Shown: one piece after another, positions 1-10,965 of the stretch
Layout of the letters: every line of letters starts with the position of its first letter
Position numbering within the stretch: the stretch's first letter is position 1
Source of the DNA: Liolophura sinensis
Taxonomy: Eukaryota > Mollusca > Polyplacophora > Chitonida > Chitonidae
Length of the DNA stretch: 64,000 nucleotides
NCBI RefSeq assembly: GCF_032854445.1
Contig: NC_088295.1
Span: forward strand, 65,887,249 to 65,951,248
Direction of reading: 5' to 3'
Translations under genes and position numbers: made by a program
Notes under the pieces: generated by a model
Told to the model about the DNA's origin: nothing
The model's database searches: none
Seen by the model: only the letters and a program-made list of their open reading frames with translations

Positions 1-745
1 TATATTATCCTGATGAGAGATATGCACTGTATAATAAAACAGTTATAAACACAGTCAAGCAACACAGTTAGTTTAGGATTCAATCGTCCTCTATAGTCAG
101 TCAGGAACTGCTAACACGGCGTAGTTGTCAAAAGGCCATTGCGTTGTTGTATACAGTCCATAATTTGTTAGAAGCTCAGTCATTGGTCCACAGGAGACAT
201 ACAGCCAATGGGATAGCGTGTGTCAAAGAGACATTCATTGAAAGCTAGCATGTGTTGTATCTACTTTTCTTTCACTTTTCTGGCATACCGAAGATTGATC
301 AAGCTAAATACAAATGGACTCCCACATTGTTTTATACCCACTAAACCTTATCACCATGGTTTGAATATATATTTGTAGCCTAATTTTAATTTAATTACAG
401 CCAGTACACACATGACCACTTCGGCCAGTCATGGATGCAGCCATTGGCATTTGAAGTTGACCGCTCACTGCTACGGACATATTTTCAAATGCATTTCAGT
501 TTATATCCAAAAATTTAAGTATCTGTACAAGAAAAATACAGAAATGAGTTTTTTTAACCCCAATTTTCAGTTTTAACTGAATTTTACCACTGAATACCAG
601 GGTCTAAAATTGACGTCTGTGAATCCCTGCTAATATAACCAATGTATTAATTTATTTCATAGGTTTAGACTATGTTCATCACAGAAATGTATACCTGAAA
701 GAGCATCAAATGTTATGTCATTTTTTCCATCAAAAGGATACTTAC
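1..745. other. Last visible intron of MBTPS2
   Basis: AT-rich sequence downstream of the eighth visible MBTPS2 exon. I read the minus strand for the missing C-terminal exon with its LDG motif and did not find it. No other gene is recognisable here. Confidence 0.5.
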
Positions 746-3700
746 AAAAAGTTTCTAGGACATATGGTAAATTGATAGGAATGAAGGCACTGGCTGGCAC
801 ATAATTGCTGACTCCCACTGCAGAGGAAAAACATTAAGCAAGTTTAACGGTACAAACATCCCCAAATTTTCTTCTTGCATAAGATAAGTCTGATAACAAA
901 ACTTGCTTTCAGTTCAAAAGACTACACGCAATGTCACATCTGTAAGGCGGGTACTACTCTTAATTTGCTACTCAAAGAGCAACACAGCAGAATAGTCTCC
1001 CTTGTCCATCCATAGATTTATTTATTTATTTGATTGGACTTTTTTTTGTTTGGGGATTGGCAGGAGGAAACTGAACAGAGCCTGGGGGAATCCCCAGCCA
1101 TCCATAAGTTACTGAAAAACCTTTCCACTAATGACCAGAAAGGAAACAAGCAAACATACGTGTACATGTAATGCATAAATAGAAACATCTTCTTATTTAT
1201 TTATTTTACATGTATTTGTGTTTAAGCCACACTCAAGAATATTTCACTTATACGACAGCGGTCAGCATTATGTGTGAGGAAACCAAACAGAGCCCGGGGG
1301 AAACCCACAGCTGTATCCATGGAAACACAGATCTACAGGTACCACATAAACTGAATACATTCCGAGTTGACAAAACCACATGTTTTGGTGATCTTGTCAA
1401 TATGCATGTTTAAGGCTACAAAAATAGAGTGAGGTCCTTCTGTGATATGATGCCATCGATTTACGGCACAGGTCAGGTCAATCAGACAATTTTAACATTG
1501 GCTGCTATATACAATATAGAAAACTAATTACGGTTAATGCCATCAATCTTCCAAGTTATGTCCATGGATGGGTTTGGCATCAAATGTTGCAAAAATAGAG
1601 ATATTCATCTGGTAACCTAACCTATATGTAAACACAATTACCATTTTCCAAAAGGCAAGAGGCTGTACTCAGTCAAAAAATGGCAAATTTCATTTTGCAC
1701 AAGATGTCTCTCGGCTGTCATAATGACATAACTTACGAACGGCGGGTTGCATGTAGAATTACCTGAGTAGTGAAGATCCAGTGGATGACCTAAGAATAAT
1801 AATGGTGGTTTCCTGCCGTGGAAAACTCGCAGTAGCTTTGTGGTGTTATCAGTGGCTGGTAGGACACAGGCCATGTCCAGGTTAGGGGTGAAGCAGTCAC
1901 TGTGCAGCTTACACGGTGGACGGTCTGTCGTACTGCGCGCTGGCAAACACGCATATTTCTGAAAACATGATTATTTGGCACTTTAAACAATACATACAAG
2001 GATAATATGTAGTTTATTTATTTATTTGATTGTAGTTTTATGTCAAACTCAAGAATGTATCACTTTTACAAAGGTGGCCTGCATTACGGTGGGAGGATAA
2101 TCACGAACATCTGCAGGTTGCTTGCAATCCTACAAATTTGTACCGTAGGATGTGTCCTAAATTGTGAAAGTACAAAAAAAATGCTTCTGAGCTTTCTACT
2201 TGGGGCATCAAAATGTGATAGCTGTCACAGCAATTCTGTGGGGAAAAGAATCCAAATGAGTGGTGTTGTGCTGCTCTTGTTTTCTCAGCTTGTTTCTTGT
2301 TGACGTGAATTTTAAAAATTTCCCACCGCTGATGGAAAGTATGCATAAAATAGAGTAGTCAATAAGAGATGTAAAATATGCCTCAGAAATGAAAAACTTT
2401 TTGAGCATTTTTTGGAAAAACTTTCTTAATATTCCTTGATACCATGATATTTGTTTAAAATTCATTTTAACTTTTCCATTAACATGCTTAATACAAATAA
2501 TGATAACCACTACGTTCACAGATACAACAGCACCAAAAATTGTAGGAAATACAAGACCATAACAATTTGTAGGAAATACAAGACCATAACAAACTGTAGG
2601 AAATACAAGACCATAACAAATTGTAGGAAATACAAGACCATAACAAATTGTAGGAAATATAAAACCATAACAAATTGTAGGAAATACAAGACCATAACAA
2701 ATTGTAGGAAATATAAAACCATAACAAAGTGTAGGAAATATAAAACCATAACAAACTGTAGCAAAATACAAGACCATAACAAATTGTAGGAAATATAAAA
2801 CCATAACAAACTGTAGGAAATACAAAAGTATAACAAACTGTAGGAAAAAAAGAATATAGATGGCACAAGACCATTACAAATATTTCATATGCAAATGTCA
2901 GTGTGAACATTCACCTTGACATGAACACACTAAGAACACTTGCACTTGCAACAAGTTCCAGGCCTATCTTCTTGCAAGCACGAAATAATGACAGTATAGT
3001 CTAAAATGATTTCATAATCTTGAGTTTTTGCCTTTGTGAAAGGAAATTTCCGACCGTTCATTTGTTTATTTTATTCGTGCATTTACGGTTAACCGGCCTC
3101 ATTACAATCGGCCAAATTCACATTTTAGGTTTGCTTTTCAACACTCAAGTTCATTTTGTTTACTGTACGTATAAACAGAGCTTATTTTTAAACCATTTAT
3201 GAGCACAAAACATGTAAAATCATAGTGACTGATCAACGGCTTACCAGATCAGGACTGGCTCTTGTATGATAGGAAAAACAGAGATGAGTACTACTGGTGC
3301 GATTGCAACAGTCTTTAGCTGGGACATCAGACAAACCTGAAAATAACCCAGAAAATTTATGGAAATGCAAACAGAATCTAAGTTCACATTATAAGAAAAT
3401 GCAAACTTTACAGAGAATTTACTTGGTGAAGAACAATGAAAATCCTTTCTACCTTGGGTGGTACAGATTGTTCATGTTTCTGACTTATTTTGAATTATTT
3501 TGTACATGTACATGTATTTGCACTCAGAACTACCTCCTTTTTGTCCCGAGAGAGTTTTCCATGAAATACTTACTGACCTATGATGTTTAGCCACAACAAA
3601 CAGTTCTCCGAGTTACACAGTCTGCTGGCCACTTGATCAGAGTTTTCACATCCCACCCTTTCACACAGACCATTCACTCCACACACATTTTCCACATGTT

Positions 3701-6700
3701 ACAACCACTGCAAGTGGTTGTAAGCATTTGTTTAATATCTCATTTTGCGGAGTACAACAGTTATACATGCACATTTGTGGTTATCCAAAATGACTATAAA
3801 TTTCATCCATGACTAACTTGCCCATTTTTCCTGATTCTTAGAGTTCCATTGATTGTAGAAAAGTGTTTTGAGGTTTGCTTCGAACATGGGATGATATTCT
3901 ACCGGAATAGTGTAAGTTTCAGCACCAAAAATAATATACAGTGACAGGCATGTGATTACTCACTCTTAGTGGCTGTGTCCCACTTGTCTATTAGGGCCAG
4001 GGACATACAATAGCCCGAGTTCCTCTCCTGAAGACTGACACGAATACATGTCTGCCAGTCCTCTACGCTCGTCACTCGACAGTCCCCTATGCTGGTCACA
4101 TGATCACCAACAGCCAATCCAAGAGGACCCGACACGGCAGAATTCTGACAGATATAGGAGTTGAATCAATAAGTATTATTTTTACTTGGGAAGTTTTTCG
4201 TTTCACTTAGGCCTATTATAATGGTTCCCGGGTTAATGGACTGGAAACCATCACACCTTGGAAAGGGATCTGACAAATGAAACCTCAGACACAGTCAACT
4301 GAATATTCTGGTTTACCACATTAAGCCTAATGACTCGAAGGATTTTGGTCTCCAGGTCCAGACTAATAAGAACAATGTACTTACAAGGGCATCACAAATG
4401 GGTCGTATTATCATACAACCAATACATTTTAATCTACATGTATATTGGAGTTTGAAGTCGGGAGACCTGGGATCAAACCTGGGTCAGGTCATACCAACGT
4501 CTTTAAAACTGGTACTTGTTGTAAATCCACACCTTCTTGAGGGTCAAATCGTCTGAAAACTCGAAAAACTTAACTCCAGGATTCTTTAACGACCTGTTTT
4601 TACAACTGCATGCTGAAGAGCAAACGATTTCGTGGAGAACTTCAATATGCTTGTTGTCACTCTTGTCGCTGTTTTTAACACTGAACTAAATGGCAAAGCT
4701 CTGACAGCTAGCAAATTTATTTATTTATTTGAGTGGTGTTTTACGCCGTACTCAACAATATATCACTTATACGACGGCGGCCATCATTATGGTGGGAGGA
4801 AACCGGGCAGAGCCCGGGGCAAAACCCACGACCATCCACAGGTTGCTGGAAGACCTTCATGGTTTTTATACACTTATTACAATTACAGACCTTCCCACTT
4901 ACGGCCGGAGAGGAAACTGACCTAAGCTGGACTTGAACTCACAGCGACAGCTCGTAAAGGTTGGGCTTGTACTATGTACTTTGGCGCAGACTACCGAGTG
5001 TTGTTGAAAAGGATGCATAAAACCAGCCTCATTATCTAGTGATTTTAAGTGCCATATTTCTCAGATTATTGTACCCTTTTTGAATATTTGTTCCAACTCA
5101 ATTTAACAACACAGGGCTAGCTAATTATGAAGAACAATAAATCTGGACACCAATCCTTTAAGCCATAAATTCCTGATCTGCTGCAAGCTCATGTGCATTA
5201 AGCTATTTCTACGCATGTCAGAAATGTTACACTAAAAACACACAATGACATGAAACTTACTTCTAAAACATGGGTTAAAACCACTGCATTACCAACGGTG
5301 TAAAAGGGAACCAGTAACCATGGCAACACAAATAAAAATATCACAGACGCTAATACGATGATGAAATTATGCCACACTCCTGCACAGTAAATCCTCAGCT
5401 GTCGTAAGGGGGAGATAATCTGTAAGTGTTCTGTTGATAAATCCACATAAGCTCCAGGATACAGCAGTAAGACAAAGATTCCGAATCCGTTCACTCGAAC
5501 TTGTTCTCTGAAAAGAGATAATTCAGTTTATGTCTCAAAGTCATGAGACGTTCAACACTTTTAAAGGAATGAAGTAACAACAAAAATGACTGAAGCATTT
5601 AACCTGTTACATTTTACAGATTAACTCAGTGCTTACATTTTAAATACATGTATAATTCTTGGAACCCCGAGGTATACATTTACAACATTGGAAAGCGGGG
5701 ATACTTCATCATCAATAACACTGAATCAACAAATCAGATTTTTTTATCACATTTTCGTCACTCGAAGGAAATATGATTCTTTATTTATTTATTTTTTGAT
5801 TGGTGTTTTACGTTGTTCTCAAGAATATTTCACTCATACAGCGGCGGCCAGCATTTTGGCAGGAGAAAACCAAGCAAAGCTAAGGGGAAACTCATGAACA
5901 TTTGCAGGTTGCTGGCAGACCTTCCCATGTATGGCTGGGGAGGAAGCCAGCATCAGCAGAGAGAACAGTGTGTGTCTCCTTGGAAAATGTGCCAAGCTGG
6001 CACGCTAACCACCTCGGATACTTTTCAGCCACAACGGTAATTAGTTCAGACAGAAGTTTATCTATTTATTTTTCTTGTGATAAAATATATTAAAATATAA
6101 AATGTATTAAATAAATGATTACATGCTGACCAGAGAAGAAAGTTAATAGGGGTACATGTACCCTCTGGGATTCTAGTTTGTTGCTCACTGGGGATTCTCA
6201 AGGGCAACATGACCGTTGAACTAATGGCTTCTGCTGTAAATCCAATAGCCCTTGAGCAATAAGGATTTAGGTTTGAATACCTATGAACAAAACACAACTC
6301 GCTATGCACAGACATGACACTTTCCCCTTTGAACTGTAATTAATCAATTAAAAATACAACAATTTTGTCTCACCTGACAGCTGCCACGGCATGTCCGACC
6401 TCATGGAGAATACCACAGACAAGGAGTGTGAGCAGGTAATATGTAATCTGACTAGCCGGCAGATTTACGCCTGGCATCTGAGCAAACAAAAAACGTCATA
6501 ATATATTAAGCAGCAATCATATTACGTAATATTTCTGATCATCACGACATGAACTGTACATGTAGGTCCATTGAATTTGCATACTGAAATAAACATAAAT
6601 TTCATTAACTTGCCCATTTTTCCTGATTCTGAGAGTTCTATTGATTTCAGAAAGGTATTTTGAGGTTTACCTGGAACATGGGATGATATTCAATTAGAAA

Positions 6701-8406
6701 GTTGTTAGTTTCAACACCAAAATTAATATTTTGTGACATTTATTTCCCTCTAAAAATGCACTTTTGTGAACAAAATTTTAAGTCATTTAGGGTAAGTGCA
6801 AATTTTCAGCAGCAGAGAAGCTTTTTGCACAAATTTTCTATCTTCTGGATGTTAGCTCACATCAGGCTGTTTCCTGTTTGGAGCAGGTACACCAAACTCA
6901 TCTACCTGCAGTATTTTAGTTCCAGACCCTCAGCGGAAAATCCACTCACACAATGGCTGCTCTGACATCTTTACAACATCTGGAATTTGACTGATCTGTA
7001 TTTGTATCGTATTGTAAATATCATTTAATATTTTACGCAAAAACATTTCCCATGAAGCCATAGTAATAGCAGTTGTTTTTTTTCCTAAAGAAAAGACATT
7101 TAATAATTTCTAACAGACACGATAAATAAATTCTTGTCCCATACCACTGGCGTTAGGACTTGTTGTTCGACTGGCTGTCTGCGAATAGTGTTGATGACCA
7201 GTAAACTCAGCAAAAACACGGACATCACCATGGCAACCAATGCGAACACTATGCCCATGGTGAACCAGGCGCGGAGAAATCCAGGCTTCCATTGAGCGAT
7301 TCTGACAAAAAGGCGATTAAACCAGGTAGAGAACCATCTAAGCTGACAGATGGAGACCGAGAGTCCAGTGCCGTCCAGAAACTGCAGGTATGACCGGGAA
7401 TAGCGCCGCTTCGCCTGATACAACAGAGACAGTAAAACTCGAAGTGAAAAAATCATTTACTTATTTTTAGAAACCTGACATGCATACAGACATAAAGATA
7501 CTGAAAGAGTTCCATGTAACTGCTGTCTTTCAAACATAAATAAGACCACTAAAGAACAAAGCTACCTGACCCCCCCCCTAAAAATAAATAAATAAAGCTT
7601 AAACATTAAAAACTTAAATTTCACTTGGGTATTTCATCATTATTCATCAAAAGAAAAGCATTGGTCTGTATTAATATGAAACTACAACACAAACACTTCC
7701 TTGGGTGGTGGGGTGGTGGGGGTGTGGCATGAGGTTCAACTAAAATTACTCCACAAGAATTTCTTCGGCACTCTCAGTCATTTTATGCGGTGACTTATCG
7801 GTGTGAAAACTTTCAGCCACTTCACTAAGCAATGTCTGGCTAAGAAAAATTAATTACAATCTGCATGTAATTTAATTTCAAAATACATGTACATTTAAAT
7901 TGTATTGAAATATGAAAGTGGGGAAAATTGGTCAGATTGTTGTCAAGGTTACATTCAGAGTAAAATGCAAAATGGTGTTCAATTTTAACATAGTGGGACA
8001 CCTTGTATCCTTCAAATTTAAACATTTACATCTGAATAATCATGCTGCGCAAGTTTTCTTGCCAGTTATCTGCAATTTTTGCTGAATTATAATACCACAA
8101 ATAATATTTCACATTTATTTTCGTCATTTATCAAATATTGATTCTGATAAGAAATCATCATCTAACAAGACTGTAAAATTGTATATTAATCTAAGAAAAT
8201 TAACTAATTTGTGAAAAGCTCGGAGTTCACGACCTCAACTGGAAACAGATGTTGCAAACGAGCATCCCTGGATGCATTTTCTCTGCATAAAACTTGTGTG
8301 TTAATTTTCTTCCCACCACGCACTCTCTCACCTTTAAAAAGACATCAAGTAAATAAAGGGATGACCAGAAGCCAAAGACGACCGCAATCCCTGTGGCCTG
8401 TTGCAT
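746..8406 (-). CDS. MBTPS2: Membrane-bound transcription factor site-2 protease, 3' end off window
   Basis: Eight coding exons read on the minus strand: 8406-8332, 7414-7145, 6477-6374, 5507-5261, 4144-3964, 3336-3245, 1958-1763 and 817-746. All have GT/AG junctions and compatible phases, giving 412 codons against about 519 residues in human. S2P is an intramembrane zinc metalloprotease of the Golgi that releases SREBP and ATF6 after site-1 cleavage. Exon 1 encodes the start Met and a first membrane span, and exon 2 a second span (FALVAMVMSVFLLS). Exon 3 carries the zinc-binding HEVGH motif. Exon 4 has YPGAYVDL and GVWHNF, exons 5-7 the cysteine-rich luminal loop (KDCCNRTSSTHLCFSY), and exon 7 GHPLDLHYS. 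The serine run of human S2P before the third span is absent. The C-terminal exon(s) with the second metal motif (LDG) were not found in 1-745 and presumably lie beyond the left edge. Family assignment is very secure; the start codon is well supported by the membrane span that follows it. Confidence 0.95.
1015..1135 (-). mobile_element. SINE-A copy, diverged
   Basis: A TTTATTTATTTATTTGATTGG tail followed by degraded matches to the SINE-A body (ggaggaaactgaacagagcc). It lies in an MBTPS2 intron. Confidence 0.5.
1190..1340 (-). mobile_element. SINE-A copy, head truncated
   Basis: The ATTTATTTATTT tail is followed by the recognisable core (caagaatatttcacttat, cagagcccgggggaaaccca). Homology is lost before the tRNA-like head. 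Confidence 0.75.
2013..2130 (-). mobile_element. SINE-A copy, partial
   Basis: The tail and first half of the SINE-A body (tttatttgattgtagtttta, ggtgggaggata, ctgcaggttgct) lie in the MBTPS2 intron between exons 6 and 7. The short open frames here are SINE-derived. Confidence 0.7.
2530..2850. repeat. 27-bp minisatellite in MBTPS2 intron 6
   Basis: About twelve tandem copies of a 27-bp unit of the form CATAACAAATTGTAGGAAAT plus ACAAGAC, varying at a few positions (aag/aaa, att/act). Because 27 is a multiple of three, several frames stay open on both strands. This explains the long apparent reading frames of repeated KYKTITNCR or CYGLVFPTI peptides. Confidence 0.95.
3805..3955. repeat. Dispersed repeat, copy a (MBTPS2 intron 5)
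   Basis: About 150 bp match the segment at 6595-6745 in the same orientation (both contain cttgcccatttttcctgatt and catgggatgatattc). The family is unrecognised. Both copies lie in introns of the same gene. Confidence 0.75.
4445..4540 (+). mobile_element. SINE-B fragment
   Basis: It has the B-box-like gggatcaaacctgggtcagg followed by tcataccaacgtctttaaaa. The same order occurs in the fuller SINE-B copy at 18425-18775. Confidence 0.6.
4714..4955 (-). mobile_element. SINE-A copy, nearly full length
   Basis: It runs from the ATTTATTTATTT tail through ttttacgccgtactcaa, ggcagagcccgggg and acggccggagaggaaactga to the B-box side of the tRNA-like head (ctggacttgaactcacagcg). An extra stretch of about 25 bp interrupts the middle. 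Confidence 0.85.
5775..6018 (-). mobile_element. SINE-A copy
   Basis: The tail and body are intact enough to recognise (caagaatatttcactcatac, gcggcggccagcatt). The head is degraded but still ends in a cacgctaacc-like A-box remnant. It lies in MBTPS2 intron 3. Confidence 0.75.
6595..6745. repeat. Dispersed repeat, copy b (MBTPS2 intron 2)
   Basis: Second member of the pair described at 3805-3955, with about 75-80% identity by eye in the same orientation. Confidence 0.75.
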
Positions 8407-9590
8407 TCTGAGTGGCCATGTGCGCCCACCCCACTGTTGTTGTCAAAGGGAGCCAAAACAATGACCAATCCGACTAAAAATAGAACAACTTCATCGTGCG
8501 TCCAACTCGCTCTCAACACGTATTGTACACGCTGGAAACGCCGCGTACGGCCCGATCTCACACGCCAAGCATCGCGTGGGGAGGGGATCTCTACTTCTTC
8601 AGGCCACTAAGCCACATTTTCACCACTGTCGTTTGTTCGAAGAGGCAAATATGTTCGGTTGTGAGATGGAATTGAGTAAAACCACTTTACTTGAACATGC
8701 TTTCCTTCCGTCCTTGTCCGATAAGGTCAAAGGTTACGGAGGCATTACTGGGTTATTATTGGATAGATCGGCAAACAGGGGGCATGCAATTTTTACCGAT
8801 AGAATAGTGATGCTTTATCAATCAGCAGGAAGAATACCGCTCCAGCATGCATTAGATTTAAGCGTATATTATTAAAACTGCATTTATCTGTAATAAAACC
8901 TGGCGAACATTCTACTGATGTATGTCAACACACGAAACTTTGATAAAATTTTACGGTAAAGAGTGCGACCCCCAAAAACTAAAGAATTTTTAAAAACTAC
9001 CACTTGGTAACGTTACGGAAAACTTGATAAGAGATTTTTATATTTGTTTGGCTTGTCGTTTTAACTGTCATATGTATGAACTATACAGTCATTTCTTTAT
9101 GTTCAATACACTTATGAAAAATATAAAAATCAAAGAAATTTCTCAAATGATAGTTATAGCTGGGAACATTGGGTCAATATCTGTAAGTCCTCTTCCGCAC
9201 CAAATTTTCAGTCGCTCCTTTGCAGTATTAACGTTCCAGTCGACACTAGAAAATGTGAAGGTTTGTAAAATTTGTACATGATTTGAACAGTGTATTATGT
9301 TTGATTTTGCTTTACTCTTAACCTTTTGGTTACCGAAAGAGTTAAAAAAATGACAACATATTCTTTATCATTGGGTAATATAACAAAAACGTTCATGTGA
9401 CTCAAGTGGTTTATCTTCTGAGTGATCGGTGACAACGGTGAGAAACTGCAAAGATATATGTATCTCTGCATAGGGAGAGTCGAATATTGACCAGCTTGAT
9501 CATCTTATCACTATGCATGCAACATGATCTACGCGGTAGCAACACATGTGTTTTTATCAGATGGTTTTGTGAGAAAACATAGCGTGGGTT
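8407..9590. other. Upstream region of MBTPS2, no gene recognised
   Basis: The segment just upstream of the MBTPS2 start (8407-8600) is relatively GC-rich and should hold the 5' UTR and promoter, but I see no TATA box. From 8600 to 9590 the sequence is AT-rich. The short open frames there show no protein family I recognise. Confidence 0.45.
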
Positions 9591-9599
9591 TAAGTAATA

Positions 9600-9862
9600 T
9601 TGGTGGCGGAGTGTGGGAATTACTCAGTTGCTAGAGTTACGGAGGGAAACCTGCCCCAAATGTGTCGGATGGACGGCAAGGAGTTTAACAAGTTTTCATT
9701 AAAACTTTCCTACCTTGGATCGATGTTATCCATGTGGTCTGCCAGCCCCAAAAGACTGCTATCAAAGAGATCACGTGCAAATAACATACCCCAACCTAAA
9801 GACCTGCTTTCTGCATCCACCATACCATCATACCATATGTCCCTTCTCGCTTTAGAATAGAT
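9600..9862. repeat. Left arm of an imperfect inverted duplication
   Basis: The segment matches the reverse complement of pieces of 10010-10690. For example aaagacctgctttctgca at about 9799 recurs inverted near 10060-10080, and agagttacggagggaaac near 9630 recurs inverted near 10660. A frame of 86 codons is open here. The right-arm counterpart keeps related words (RVTEGN) but is broken, so coding status is unknown. Confidence 0.6.
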
Positions 9863-10009
9863 TTATTATAGCCATGAAGGCTTCCATAGCTCACACTCCT
9901 CTTCCACTGCTGCCAATGCTCCATGATGAAGCAGGACATGTGAGTAGCTCTTGAAGATGATGACAGTGGCCAAAGAGTGTGTGCAGTAGAATCCTTCATT
10001 TCTATAAAA

Positions 10010-10690
10010 AATGTATTCTAGGGAGAGGGGGGCATTCAGTGACGGTGCAGTGTGTGTGCAGAAAGCAGGTCTTTGGGTTGGTGTCTTATATTTGCATGAG
10101 ACATCATTTGATGACAAGGACAATCGGCCTGGACCTGCGCTGAGTACCAAACTAACACTGTGCCGAGACTCCAACGACACTAGGCCAGTATAAGAAAAAA
10201 AGTTGGAGTCTTTTGTTACTAGTGGTCTCTGTAATTGTAAAACTAACCTGTGTTGAGACTCACCGAGCGAAACGGGTTCATGGCAATCACATTTTCTGAG
10301 CATGTACCATGCTGTTTTAACAAGACTGACCTGGAGATCAGGAAATTTATCAGCCCAAACGCTGATAGATGTATGGCTGAGTCTATTATTATTCCACTTT
10401 AATGAAATTTTGAGTGGCTACATGGATCACGTGACTCTTCTACCTCCATGCTAAGACACACAAATCGAGATGGCGGCCGCAGCAGTGTAGACCCTCGGCT
10501 TGAAAATATCCCTTTTAGTTAATTTGTGTTCATGCCATTGCCTCTTTTTGGTTAGGCTAACCTAAGTATAAGTTTGTTTATTTATAGGAAGCATTGATTT
10601 ATGCTCGTATTTACAGTGGTAATTGTTCCTTACCATCAGTCCGACATATTTCGGGTTGTTTCCCTCAGTAACTCTCACAATGGTGTTGGT
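10010..10690. repeat. Right arm of the inverted duplication
   Basis: This is the inverted partner of 9600-9862. The arm is longer because unmatched sequence is interspersed. Read on the minus strand it contains a TTATTTCAG acceptor-like site near 10705 and an ATG/GTAAGG donor-like site near 10635. This suggests it may descend from a gene exon, but no open frame spans the interval. Confidence 0.5.
10464..10482 (+). promoter_or_regulatory. YY1-type core promoter motif of TAF12
   Basis: GAGATGGCGGCCGC matches the YY1 consensus (AAnATGGCGGC), which in animals typically sits just downstream of the start site of housekeeping genes. It lies about 500 bp upstream of the TAF12 start codon. A pyrimidine-rich acceptor (ttttctttcag at 10870) between the two suggests a non-coding first exon that ends before it, possibly at the donor-like site near 10566. 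Confidence 0.55.
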
Positions 10691-10965
10691 TGATCAGTTC
10701 TGCACCTGAAATAATATTTGAAAGAAGATATCTGTTCTGGCCCAATAAGTTTTAGTTTGAAATTGCTGTGACGTAAATTTGACGTTCGGCAAAAGTTTAT
10801 TCTGTCAAGCATGGTGTCCCAGCTAATGTCAGACCGTGTTACTAAGTATTAGTGTTTTTTTTTCTTTCAGATTTTTCCTGTGTGCGGCTTGATGAAATAT
10901 TTTGCCATGTAAAGATTTGAACATGAACTCATCATGAGGTTATATGTCAGTATGTGGTGTGAAGG

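Noticed and set aside
2208-2825. 205-codon minus-strand frame with repeated CYGLVFPTI peptides
   Set aside because: It lies entirely on the 27-bp minisatellite plus intron sequence of MBTPS2. The period, a multiple of three, keeps frames open on both strands.
3574-3660. Candidate MBTPS2 exon with a strong GTAAGT donor at 3573
   Set aside because: Its frames do not join exon 5 to exon 7 in phase. The exon at 3245-3336 fits in phase and in protein sequence (DCCNRTSSTHLCFSY).
9866-10303. 145-codon minus-strand frame
   Set aside because: It overlaps the inverted duplication and its spacer with no recognised domain. The partner arm does not keep the frame open.
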